From NCBI RefSeq assembly GCF_023746595.1, contig NZ_CP080572.1:1100530-1164529 (forward strand): a stretch of DNA of 64,000 bases. The letters run 5' to 3'. The DNA comes from Thermococcus argininiproducens. Its GTDB lineage: Archaea; Methanobacteriota_B; Thermococci; Thermococcales; Thermococcaceae. Positions 10,040-17,587 of this stretch are shown here, piece after piece. Position 1 is the first letter of the stretch, and each line of letters begins with the position of its first letter. Position numbers and translations under genes: made by a program. The notes under the pieces were generated by a model. The model was given only the letters and a program-made list of their open reading frames with translations, ran no database searches and was not told where the DNA came from.

Positions 10040-10501
10040 CTACCACTGTCTCCTTCTATCTCCCAGAAATATTTTCATAAATCCGGAGAACTCCTCTCCT
10101 CTGAAGTCTTCATAAAGTTGATTGGTTTCTTCTTCACTCAACCATTCCATATCTTCGGGTATTCCCTCAAAGAAGTCATAATAAATCTCATTACCCTTTC
10201 TAGCAACGTTTAGGGTGTATATTTTTTTCTTTAGTTCCTGAGCAGTTTTTATTTCTCTCACCACCAAGGAAGTAAATTTGCCCACTATGCCAATGGCAAC
10301 AAAAACCTCTGCGTCACGTATCATATGGAGGGTAGGTTTTAGCCCGTATTCAGAAGGGAGTATAAAGTTATTGGAGTTTAATCTTTCCTCTATTATCTTC
10401 AAGATGGCCCGTTCGGTTTGAGTATGATAGATAATGGTAGGTTCACCTATGTATATTGGAACTCCATATTTTTTCTTCTTTTTCCTTAAAAAGCCAAGCA
10501 T
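10040..10501 (-). CDS. Conserved hypothetical protein, possible nucleoside-deoxyribosyltransferase-like fold
   Basis: A 153-residue basic-N-terminal protein I do not recognise by name. The strand-helix pattern YGVPIYIGEP, then MIRDAEVFVAIGIVGKFTSLVVREIKTA, then KKKIYTLNV resembles the core of nucleoside 2-deoxyribosyltransferase/TIR-like folds, where an acidic residue in the E-I-x-x-A helix is often catalytic. This is inference from pattern only. It is a single gene between the phosphopantoate ligase and flavodoxin genes, with AGGTGATCC just upstream of its ATG at 10501. Confidence 0.7.
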   Translation of the reverse strand: MLGFLRKKKKKYGVPIYIGEPTIIYHTQTERAILKIIEERLNSNNFILPSEYGLKPTLHMIRDAEVFVAIGIVGKFTSLVVREIKTAQELKKKIYTLNVARKGNEIYYDFFEGIPEDMEWLSEEETNQLYEDFRGEEFSGFMKIFLGDRRRQW

Positions 10502-10645
10502 TGGATCACCTCAACTTGGATGTAACATGATCTTGACTCGATCTGATATTGGATAGGCCCTAGCTTTATTAAGGTTAACTCTAGGATGAGAGCCCGTTTC
10601 ATGTTGGGAAAAGTTGTACTTCATTGCCCGCTTTGTTTCATTAAC

Positions 10646-11122
10646 TCATTCAGGATGTTCTACCTTCTCAATAATCTTTCCAGTTTGAAATGCTTCTAGT
10701 ACTCGTAGAGCCCATTGTTTTGCATCCTCTAGGGTTTTTGGGTTCTCATTTAGTATCCAGCCATCGAAGACTTTCTTTGCTATTATTTTTCCTTTGATTG
10801 GATTGGTCATTAACCTCATATACCGCTTTTCGGTGTACTTTTTTCCAAATTCTCCGAACTTGTCAGCTATACATAGAACGAAGACAGCAACTTTTTTGCC
10901 TTCAAGCCCATTTTTTGATCGGATGAAGTTTATAACGCTCGGGAGCGGCCGTTCATAGTAAATTGGAGCTCCAATTATAATTAGATCGCAGTTTTCTACC
11001 TTGAATTTATCAGTTACCCGTTCTATTTTGATGTCTGCTTTTTCTTTAAGGGCCTCACCGATTTTAAGAGCCACTTTCTTAGTTGAGCCTCTTTTAGTGT
11101 CATAGAGGATACAGATTTTCAT
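10646..11122 (-). CDS. Flavodoxin-fold protein
   Basis: FMN-binding electron carrier or oxidoreductase of 158 residues. The N-terminal phosphate-binding loop LYDTKRGSTKKVA and the second loop IIIGAPIYYERPLPS fit the flavodoxin/HemG-like (Flavodoxin_5) family. There is no extra domain. Likely cytoplasmic redox function; partner unknown. AGGTGAAGT precedes the ATG at 11122, and a TATA-like CTATAAAATT lies about 25-30 bases farther upstream on the minus strand. Confidence 0.85.
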   Translation of the reverse strand: MKICILYDTKRGSTKKVALKIGEALKEKADIKIERVTDKFKVENCDLIIIGAPIYYERPLPSVINFIRSKNGLEGKKVAVFVLCIADKFGEFGKKYTEKRYMRLMTNPIKGKIIAKKVFDGWILNENPKTLEDAKQWALRVLEAFQTGKIIEKVEHPE

Positions 11123-11208
11123 TACTTCACCTAACTGATTAATTAGAGTTTAATTTTATAGAGGTTTCTCAGAAAGAGGTATATATCTAAATGTTCCAAA
11201 GATCAGAT

Positions 11209-11345
11209 GGTGATAATTCTATTCCTCCCCTTAAAAGGAGGGGTTTATGGTTGAGGGCACCTCAGGTGGGGATAAAACGTCGTCATCTTCCCATCGGCTG
11301 GGATGACACTCATCATCGGTTAAACTTCAAAGTTGATTTTGAAGC
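11209..11345 (+). ncRNA. Four-hairpin intergenic region, candidate non-coding RNA or mobile-element scar
   Basis: Four successive hairpins occur within 125 bases: 11224-11243 (nine pairs with one mismatch), 11258-11268 (CACC/GGTG), 11282-11307 (GTCAT and CCCA against TGGG and ATGAC with a three-base bulge) and 11325-11344 (CTTCAAA/TTTGAAG). A BRE/TATA-like AAAGAGGTATATATC at 11173-11187 would start a transcript near 11210, just ahead of the first hairpin. No convincing protein is encoded. Similar G/C-rich hairpins occur at IS200/IS605 ends, so a decayed element is an alternative. The remaining 11346-11499 shows nothing I recognise. Confidence 0.35.
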
Positions 11346-11499
11346 AGGCTTAATAAGTTTTTGTTCTAGGAATAAAGCAAAATAACTCCAAACTTTGTTT
11401 TTGTCATCCGTTAATGTCCAAGGTTCAAAACAATCCTCACTCATGAAAATGCCCGTAAAAGCAGATATACGGGCGTTCTGGATAGTGTTAGTTTAGGAA

Positions 11500-11911
11500 A
11501 TGAAGCAAGTACTTGTGAAGATTCTTAAGAACAGAAACTAGGAAAAAGTGTAATACTACCAGCGTAACTTGCTATAACAAAGTCCAGGAAATGGTTGAGA
11601 ATGGTGTCATTAAAAGATTTACAATAGATGTGGACCATAAACAGCTCGGATATGAACTGGAGGTTCTTTTGGAGCTTAAGGTTAAGCGAGGCCTCCCTCG
11701 CCCGGTGGCACTAAAGCTGTATAAATTACCTCATGTAGAGGATGTATGGGAGATTACAGGAGATACGGACTTAATTGTGAGAGCATACTTCAAAAATGTA
11801 GATGAACTAAACGACTTCCTTCATATGTTGGGTAATAATTACCCAGAAATAGAAAACGTGATAACTCATGTAGTTCTTGGAAGTTATAAGAATCCAGAGG
11901 CTTGGTTTTAA
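11500..11911 (+). pseudogene. Lrp/AsnC-family regulator with frameshifted HTH
   Basis: From 11591 the frame encodes an intact RAM (ligand-binding) half of an Lrp/AsnC regulator: MVENGVIKRFTI, then DVWEITGDTDLIVRAYF and ENVITHVVLGSYK. The DNA-binding half is broken. Upstream in the same frame TSVTCYNKVQEMVENG is the recognition-helix end of an Lrp HTH. The preceding helix (MKQVLVKILKNRN from 11500) is in another frame and stops at 11541. About six residues also appear to be missing between the two parts. A stand-alone RAM protein from 11591 (106 residues) could still be made, but no ribosome binding site is obvious. Confidence 0.75.
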
Positions 11912-11972
11912 CCATGGCAAAACTTTTTATTCCAATCCCCACAACCTTGTCTTAGGTTAGGGGGTGAGAATA

Positions 11973-12299
11973 ATGAAATTCTGTCCAAAATGTGGGAGCA
12001 TAATGCTGCCAAACAAGAAGAAGGGAGTTTTCATTTGTAGAAAATGTGGTTATGAGGAGCCTCTTGACCCAGAAACAGCTGAGAGATATAAAATAAAACA
12101 GAACATTAAACATGAAAGAGAAGACATCCCAGTGATAGAGCAAGACGTTGCCACACTTCCAAAGGCTAAAGTTACATGTCCAAAATGTGGAAATAATGAA
12201 GCATATTGGTGGGAATTGCAGACTAGAGCAGGAGATGAGCCTTCAACGATTTTCTATAGGTGTACAAAGTGTGGGTACACTTGGAGGAGTTATGAATAA
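11973..12299 (+). CDS. tfs: Transcription factor S (TFS)
   Basis: Archaeal TFIIS-like cleavage factor, 108 residues, which restarts backtracked RNA polymerase by stimulating transcript cleavage. It has an N-terminal zinc ribbon (CPKCGS and CRKCGY) and a C-terminal zinc ribbon (CPKCGN and CTKCGYTW) whose tip carries the catalytic acidic pair Asp-Glu in RAGDEPSTIF. The ATG at 11973 follows GGGGGTGAG; an in-frame GTG at 11964 lies inside that site. It heads a cluster with a small orphan, PCNA and Gins51. Confidence 0.95.
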   Translation: MKFCPKCGSIMLPNKKKGVFICRKCGYEEPLDPETAERYKIKQNIKHEREDIPVIEQDVATLPKAKVTCPKCGNNEAYWWELQTRAGDEPSTIFYRCTKCGYTWRSYE

Positions 12300-12311
12300 C
12301 GGTGGCCATAT

Positions 12312-12482
12312 ATGGGAGAACTTGAGATAGAAGTGCTTAAACGCCTTGTAGAAAAAGCTTTAAAGGAATTAGACGAAGCTTATAAGAGGTTACCTGATGT
12401 GAATAATGGAAAAACTTATTTATTGAGAGGTAAAGAAAGAGTTAGGTTGATGGCTAAAATTCTCAATGATATGGAGGGGTGA
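12312..12482 (+). CDS. Small conserved helical protein between TFS and PCNA
   Basis: An open frame of 56 residues (MGELEIEVLKRLVEKALKE at the start, LMAKILNDMEG at the end) fills the gap between TFS and PCNA, starting 12 bases after the TFS stop and overlapping the PCNA ribosome binding site. It is predicted to be almost wholly helical and charged, which is typical coding composition here. I do not know its function. Its position suggests co-transcription with TFS and PCNA. Confidence 0.65.
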   Translation: MGELEIEVLKRLVEKALKELDEAYKRLPDVNNGKTYLLRGKERVRLMAKILNDMEG

Positions 12483-12484
12483 AG

Positions 12485-13234
12485 ATGCCATTTGAAATAG
12501 TTTTTGATGGAGCGAAAGAATTTGCAGACTTGATTGACACAGCAAGCAACTTAATCGATGAAGCTGCATTCAAAGTTACTGAAGAAGGAATCTCGATGAG
12601 GGCAATGGACCCAAGCAGAGTAGTTCTGATTGATCTCAATCTCCCTGCTGGTATATTTAGTAAGTATGATATCGATGGGGAGGAGACTGTAGGAGTCAAT
12701 ATGGATCACTTCAAGAAAATTCTCAAGAGGGGAAAGGGTAAGGACATTCTTGTTCTTAGGAAAGGAGAGGAGAACTTTCTTGAGATTACTCTTGAGGGGA
12801 CTGCAAAAAGGACTTTTAAACTCCCCTTAATTGAAGTTGAAGAACTAGAACTTGAACTGCCAGAACTCCCATTCACAGTTAGGGCTGTGGTATTAGGAGA
12901 GGTGCTCAAAGAAGCTGTAAAAGATGCTTCCCTCGTTAGTGATAGTCTCAAGTTCATTGCAAAGGAAAATGAGTTTGTTATGAAAGCAGAGGGAGAAACC
13001 CAAGAGGTCGAAATCAAGCTCACTCTTGAAGACGAGGGTTTGCTTGACTTGAATGTGGAAGAAGAAACTAAGAGTGCTTATGGTGTCAGTTATCTCGCGG
13101 ACATGGTCAAGGGAATTGGCAAAGCAGATGAGGTAATGCTCAAGTTCGGAAATGAGATGCCTCTTCAGATGGACTACCCAATAAGAGATGAAGGAAGACT
13201 CACATTCCTGTTGGCTCCTCGTGTTGAGGAATGA
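12485..13234 (+). CDS. pcn: DNA polymerase sliding clamp (PCNA)
   Basis: Ring-forming processivity clamp, 249 residues, that tethers DNA polymerase, ligase, FEN1 and repair enzymes to DNA. It begins MPFEIVFDGAKEFADLI as in other Thermococcales and contains the clamp signature ISMRAMDPSRVVLIDLNLP, plus the usual C-terminal stretch MDYPIRDEGRLTFLLAPR. GGAGGGGTGAAG before the ATG at 12485 fixes the start over a GTG six bases upstream. The EndoQ gene about 8 kb away encodes a likely client. Confidence 0.97.
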   Translation: MPFEIVFDGAKEFADLIDTASNLIDEAAFKVTEEGISMRAMDPSRVVLIDLNLPAGIFSKYDIDGEETVGVNMDHFKKILKRGKGKDILVLRKGEENFLEITLEGTAKRTFKLPLIEVEELELELPELPFTVRAVVLGEVLKEAVKDASLVSDSLKFIAKENEFVMKAEGETQEVEIKLTLEDEGLLDLNVEEETKSAYGVSYLADMVKGIGKADEVMLKFGNEMPLQMDYPIRDEGRLTFLLAPRVEE

Positions 13235-13265
13235 TTCTTTTTAATATCTTTTTTAGGTGATCAAT

Positions 13266-13826
13266 TTGGATCTAGGGAAGCTTAGAGAACTTCTAGAAAT
13301 GGAATTGTCATCAACGGAGTTGACTTTGTTAGATGATGATTTCTATGAAGAGTTTGATAGTCTTATAAAAGCATTAAAACTCAGAGCAGAATCTTCCAAG
13401 GAGAGAGGGGAAGAAGTCGATGAACAACTTTACTTGGCGGAACTAAGCGTTGCGGAGAAGTTAGTTAAAGAGATTCTCAAGATTAGACTCCATAAAATAG
13501 TTGATATGGCTTTTGAGGGACGCCCGTTTAACCTTATTAGTGATGAAAAGAAGCTTTTCTCTATTCTCATGGCCTTTATTCATAGAGAGGAAATACCAGC
13601 ATTTGAAGAAGAAGTCTCAATAGAGGAAACAAAGGAAGTGGAGGTCACGAGCGACAGAAGGATTTTCAGCGCTTATATCCTCCTCCAAGATATTCCAAAG
13701 GTCCTGGATGAACGTTTAAGAGAGTACGGCCCATTTAAGGCAGGGGATCTTGTAACCCTCCCTAGAACGGTTGGACATATATTGGTTCAGAGAGAAGCAG
13801 CTAAAAGGATATCCATATCGTACTAG
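13266..13826 (+). CDS. GINS replication complex subunit Gins51
   Basis: Component of the CMG-like replicative helicase. The helical A domain comes first (residues about 1-110) and a small beta-rich B domain last (RIFSAYILLQDIPKVLDE through LPRTVGHIL, about 125-180). This A-B order marks the Sld5/Psf1-like Gins51 rather than Gins23. The start is set at the TTG at 13266 because AGGTGATC, a near-perfect anti-16S site, lies five bases before it; the GTG at 13257 is inside that site. In T. kodakarensis Gins51 is likewise next to PCNA. Confidence 0.85.
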   Translation: MDLGKLRELLEMELSSTELTLLDDDFYEEFDSLIKALKLRAESSKERGEEVDEQLYLAELSVAEKLVKEILKIRLHKIVDMAFEGRPFNLISDEKKLFSILMAFIHREEIPAFEEEVSIEETKEVEVTSDRRIFSAYILLQDIPKVLDERLREYGPFKAGDLVTLPRTVGHILVQREAAKRISISY

Positions 13827-13835
13827 GTGGTTCGG

Positions 13836-15734
13836 ATGTTTAACGTCTGTATGCGGGACTGTTATGACACATGTTCGATAATAAGTGAGCTCCATGAAGG
13901 AAAGTTGAGAGTGAGGGGGAATCCCTCTCATCCAATAACACAGGGTTTTTTGTGTCCTAAGGGTGCATTACTCCCCAAGTGGCTTCATAGCAGGGATCGG
14001 CTTAAAACTCCTCTTATTAGGAGAGATTTGACAGATGATTTTAAAGAAACTAACTGGGAAGAGGCAATAAACCTTATCGCAAATCGTTTAATGGAAACCA
14101 TACGTAAATATGGGAGTGAAAGTGTTTTAGTATATAATTATGCTGGCGATCGTGGGGTTGTTAATTATGCATTTCCATTGCGTCTCTTTCATTATCTCAA
14201 CACTTCAATCCTTGATTATGGGATATGTGATAGGGCTGGTCAAGAGGCACTAAAAGATGTTTATGGGACGGCCGGGGGTATGGATCCAGAGGAGCTGAAA
14301 AATCAGAAGCTCATAGTTTACTGGGGAATAAATCCAGTATGGACGAACCTTCATGGCTTCATGCTTGCTAAGAAACATGGTCTTGAAAAGTGGGTTGTGG
14401 ATGTTATAAAGACCGAGACTGCGAAGAGATGTGAGAAGTTCTTTCAAATTAGGCCCAATACGGATGTGGTTTTTGCCCTTGGTGTTGCAAGGCTCATTAT
14501 AGAGAATGAATTATACGACAGGGAATTTATTAGAGAAAAAGTTTATGGATTTGAGAAGTTTGTAAAATACCTGGATCGCTTTGATATGAACTTTGTAAGC
14601 GGTGAAACAGGGATTGAGAAGGAGAGAATTGAGGAATTTGCCTTTGGCTATGCAGAGAAAAAGGGAGTTATACACATTGGTTATGGTTTCCAACGATCTT
14701 TTAGTGGTGGGGAGGCCATAAGGGCAATTGCGATACTTCCGGCCCTTGTTGGACATAAGTTTGGCTTTATCTATGACATGAAGACCATTGATAAGAGCTA
14801 TGCTGAGGGAGAATTTCTCCGTACGAAACCTGCTAGGAAAATTCCTCAAATGAGGCTCGCTGAATACATTGAAAATGGAGAAATAAAGTTCCTTTATGTG
14901 TATAATTCAAATCCATTTGCTTCTCTTCCAAATCAAAATCGCTTGAGAAAGGCTATAGAGGATAATAATGTTTTTGTTGTGGTTCATGATATATTTCTTA
15001 CTGACACTGCCCTTTATGCTCATGTTGTTCTTCCAGCGAATACGTTCTTTGAACGATACGATATTGCGGATTCTTATTACCATAGGTATGTGGCCCTTAA
15101 TGAACCAGTTATGAGGCTTTATGGAAAGAGCAACAGTGAAGTCACAAGGTTGTTGGCTAAGGCGTTAGGAATAGAGAATCCTCACCTTTATGAGACTGAT
15201 AAAAAGGTCATTAAAAAAGTTCTGGAAATCAATGGAATACGTTTCGAAGAGCTTAGAAAAGCAGGTTTTGTTAAAATTCCTATACAAGAAAGAACATACA
15301 ATACTCCAAGTGGAAAAATTGAGTTTTACTCTCAAAGAGCGCTTAATAGGGGCTTGTCTCCATTTCCAGAATACAAATCGAGGAGAGGGAGAGGACTTCA
15401 ACTCCTTAGTCCAACCTGGAAGATGACCATAACAAGTCAGTATCATAATACATACAATATAATTGACCCATACCTCCATATGAATCCAAAAGATGCCAAG
15501 GAGCGGGGTATACATGAAAATGATGAAGTGGAGATTTTTAACAAGAATGGGAGAATAAAAACAAGGGTAAAACTAAATGAAGACATTCCAGAGGGGGTTG
15601 TCCTCCTTTACAAAGCCTTCTGGACCAAGATACTTGGATGGAATGTAAACTTTCTTACAACAGATGAGACTGTAGAGGAATATGGTAATGGATCGGCTTA
15701 TCACTCAACTTGGGTTGAGGTTAGAAAAATCTAG
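13836..15734 (+). CDS. Molybdopterin (Mo/W-bisPGD) oxidoreductase, DMSO reductase family
   Basis: A 632-residue catalytic subunit with an N-terminal [4Fe-4S] motif (CMRDCYDTC, then FLCPKG), a molybdopterin domain, and the C-terminal dinucleotide-binding domain (SQYHNTYN, HMNPKDAKERGI). YGICDRAGQEAL near residue 130 offers a cysteine in the metal-ligand position, as in polysulfide/thiosulfate reductase-like and acetylene hydratase-like members. No twin-arginine signal is seen, so it is probably cytoplasmic. No electron-transfer subunit is adjacent. AGGTGG before the ATG at 13836 decides the start. The substrate is unknown. Confidence 0.88.
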   Translation: MFNVCMRDCYDTCSIISELHEGKLRVRGNPSHPITQGFLCPKGALLPKWLHSRDRLKTPLIRRDLTDDFKETNWEEAINLIANRLMETIRKYGSESVLVYNYAGDRGVVNYAFPLRLFHYLNTSILDYGICDRAGQEALKDVYGTAGGMDPEELKNQKLIVYWGINPVWTNLHGFMLAKKHGLEKWVVDVIKTETAKRCEKFFQIRPNTDVVFALGVARLIIENELYDREFIREKVYGFEKFVKYLDRFDMNFVSGETGIEKERIEEFAFGYAEKKGVIHIGYGFQRSFSGGEAIRAIAILPALVGHKFGFIYDMKTIDKSYAEGEFLRTKPARKIPQMRLAEYIENGEIKFLYVYNSNPFASLPNQNRLRKAIEDNNVFVVVHDIFLTDTALYAHVVLPANTFFERYDIADSYYHRYVALNEPVMRLYGKSNSEVTRLLAKALGIENPHLYETDKKVIKKVLEINGIRFEELRKAGFVKIPIQERTYNTPSGKIEFYSQRALNRGLSPFPEYKSRRGRGLQLLSPTWKMTITSQYHNTYNIIDPYLHMNPKDAKERGIHENDEVEIFNKNGRIKTRVKLNEDIPEGVVLLYKAFWTKILGWNVNFLTTDETVEEYGNGSAYHSTWVEVRKI

Positions 15735-15797
15735 TAGTCATATTTGTCCAAAAATGTTTTTATGTGATAGTTTCCAAACTCGAAATGGTGAATAAAA

Positions 15798-16118
15798 ATG
15801 AAAGTTTACAGAAAAGATCGAGAGTATCCAAAGGAGTATCAAGAAGTTCTCAAGGAGCTTGGCACTGTTATCGACCCCATAAGTACTATGAATCTTCTTG
15901 ATGCCGGACTCATAGCAGGGTTGAATGTAAATGAGGAAACTCTTGAGATATGGCTGGCAGTGGAAAATAACACTTACTATAATATGATAGGTGGAGCTGC
16001 AATAGCACACTCAAAAATAATAGGTGACATAATGGAGCGTTTTGCCCTTGTTAAGTTCTCAAGAGTGTATATATACGATATGGGAAATAATTTACTTGCA
16101 AAGTTTGAGAAGAAGTGA
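15798..16118 (+). CDS. MIP18-family (DUF59) protein lacking the usual cysteine
   Basis: A 106-residue protein of the iron-sulfur-assembly-linked MIP18 fold: DPISTMNLLDAGLIAGLNV followed by a LEIWLAV strand. In the region where family members have a conserved cysteine (TPxC-like) this protein reads NNTYYNMIGGAAIAHSKI, with none. GGTGAATAAAA precedes the ATG. It is followed after five bases by a second family member that keeps cysteines, so the two may form an unequal pair. A role in Fe-S or cofactor handling for the upstream molybdopterin enzyme is inference. Confidence 0.75.
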   Translation: MKVYRKDREYPKEYQEVLKELGTVIDPISTMNLLDAGLIAGLNVNEETLEIWLAVENNTYYNMIGGAAIAHSKIIGDIMERFALVKFSRVYIYDMGNNLLAKFEKK

Positions 16119-16123
16119 AAGGG

Positions 16124-16495
16124 ATGGCCTTTTTAGACTTTCTTAAAGGAAAACCCAAAGGAAAGATTAAGGAACTTCCCCCTGAAGTTAGAGAGGTAGT
16201 AGAAGAACTCAAAAAAGTAAAAGATCCTGAAACTGAGCTTAACATAGTAGATGAAGGACTGGTATATGGTATAACAGTTGAAGGTAAGAACGTTATGGTG
16301 TGGCTCTTCTTAGCGAGGAGTACCCCAGAGTGTCACTTTTGTCAGGCCATAGCTATGAATGTACAGAAGCGAATTATAAAAGATATTGTGAGCGTGTTGA
16401 GAGATAAGGGATTTAGTAGTGTAAAGGTGTATAATGAAATCGGCCTTTTACTTGAGGAGTGGAGGGAGAAAGATGAAAAGAATACGGCCTTTTAA
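16124..16495 (+). CDS. MIP18-family (DUF59) iron-sulfur assembly protein
   Basis: A 123-residue protein with the DUF59 core DPETELNIVDEGLVYGI and the cysteine-bearing loop STPECHFCQAIAMNVQKRI, as in SufT/MIP18 proteins that help Fe-S cluster insertion. A proline/lysine-rich N-terminal extension (FLKGKPKGKIKEL) precedes it. The ATG at 16124 is preferred to a GTG at 16115 that overlaps the previous stop. The 3' end overlaps the aldo/keto reductase start by 23 bases, indicating translational coupling. Confidence 0.82.
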   Translation: MAFLDFLKGKPKGKIKELPPEVREVVEELKKVKDPETELNIVDEGLVYGITVEGKNVMVWLFLARSTPECHFCQAIAMNVQKRIIKDIVSVLRDKGFSSVKVYNEIGLLLEEWREKDEKNTAF

Positions 16496-17309
16496 TGATT
16501 TAAAGAAAATAGGTGATGATAAGGTCACTGCCATAGGAATGGGGACATGGGGTGTAGGAGGTTGGGAAAGCCCGGATTATTCAAGGGATAAAGAAAACAT
16601 TGAGGCATTGAGGTATGGCCTTGAACTTGGCATGAATCTCATAGACACTGCTGAGTTTTATGCCTCTGGCCACAGTGAAGAACTTGTTGGTGAGGCGATT
16701 AAAGAGTTTGAGCGAGAAGATATTTTCATAGTAAGTAAAATCTGGCCCATACACTTTGGATATGAAAGTGCTAAAAGGGCAGCAAGAGCAAGCGCGAAGA
16801 GACTTGGTACTTACATAGATTTGTACCTCCTTCACTGGCCTATAGATGATTTTAGGAGAATAAAAGAGACACTTCATGCATTGGAGGAGCTTGTAGATAA
16901 GGGAGTAATAAGGTATATAGGTGTCAGTAATTTTGACTTGGATCTTCTTAAACGTAGCCAAGAGGTTATGAAGAAATACGAAATTGTGGTAAATCAAGTT
17001 AAATATTCTCTTAGAGACCGTAGGCCTGAACATAATGGTCTCTTGGAGTACATGAAAAGAGAGAAGATAACCCTGATGGCATATACTCCGCTTGAAAAAG
17101 GAAGTCTTGCAAGGAATAGATGCTTAAGCGAGATGGGGATTAAATACGGCAAAACTGCTGCACAAATTGCTTTAAACTGGCTCATATGGAAAGAAAATGT
17201 AGTTGCTATCCCCAAAGCTACGAATAAAGTCCATATCAAGGAAAACTTTGGTGCAATGGGATGGAGACTCAGCAGGGAGGATTATGAGACACTCCTAAAA
17301 TGTGTGTAG
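16473..17309 (+). CDS. Aldo/keto reductase
   Basis: NAD(P)H-dependent carbonyl reductase with the (beta/alpha)8 barrel, 278 residues. The catalytic tetrad is visible: Asp in LIDTAEFY, Tyr in the same motif, Lys in VSKIWP, and His in LLHWPID. The cofactor end is represented by IPKATNKVHIKEN. GGAGGGAG eight bases before the ATG at 16473 sets the start, which lies inside the previous gene. It is the last gene of the molybdopterin/MIP18 run. The natural substrate is not evident. Confidence 0.92.
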   Translation: MKRIRPFNDLKKIGDDKVTAIGMGTWGVGGWESPDYSRDKENIEALRYGLELGMNLIDTAEFYASGHSEELVGEAIKEFEREDIFIVSKIWPIHFGYESAKRAARASAKRLGTYIDLYLLHWPIDDFRRIKETLHALEELVDKGVIRYIGVSNFDLDLLKRSQEVMKKYEIVVNQVKYSLRDRRPEHNGLLEYMKREKITLMAYTPLEKGSLARNRCLSEMGIKYGKTAAQIALNWLIWKENVVAIPKATNKVHIKENFGAMGWRLSREDYETLLKCV

Positions 17310-17347
17310 CGTTAACTTTATTACTATTATGTATTTTAGGCTAAGAT

Positions 17348-17587
17348 ATGAACATTTTCATACCACTTGTAGTGGGAGTCCTAATAGGTTATTTGTTCAA
17401 AAATAAGCTTCGATTTAGTATGGACAAGCCTATGAGCATAGCCCTGCTCTTATTGATCTTCTTTATGGGGGTCGAAGCGGGGAGGGTTGAGATCGATGCA
17501 TTTAAACTTTTAATATACTCCTTAGTATTTGCTTCTTTTACGATATTGGGAAGTTTATTTGTAGCCCTTGTGGGGGTGAGGAAGTGA
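17348..17587 (+). CDS. LysO-family exporter, N-terminal part (split gene)
   Basis: A 79-residue membrane protein matching the N-terminal section of the LysO/DUF340 lysine exporter family: GVLIGYLFKN, FFMGVEAGR and a third hydrophobic helix. Its stop TGA overlaps the GTG start of the next gene, which encodes the rest of the family. In many organisms these are one polypeptide. Two coupled genes encoding a two-part transporter is the simplest reading. No RBS is strong, consistent with a short leader. Confidence 0.78.
   Translation: MNIFIPLVVGVLIGYLFKNKLRFSMDKPMSIALLLLIFFMGVEAGRVEIDAFKLLIYSLVFASFTILGSLFVALVGVRK

Noticed and set aside
11191-11385. Plus-strand open frame of 64 codons in the hairpin region
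   Set aside because: It lacks a ribosome binding site, its residues follow the hairpin arms, and no protein motif is visible; the RNA or scar reading fits better.
11191-11911. Intact IS200/IS605 transposon
   Set aside because: No tnpA or tnpB frame is found; only hairpins reminiscent of such ends remain.
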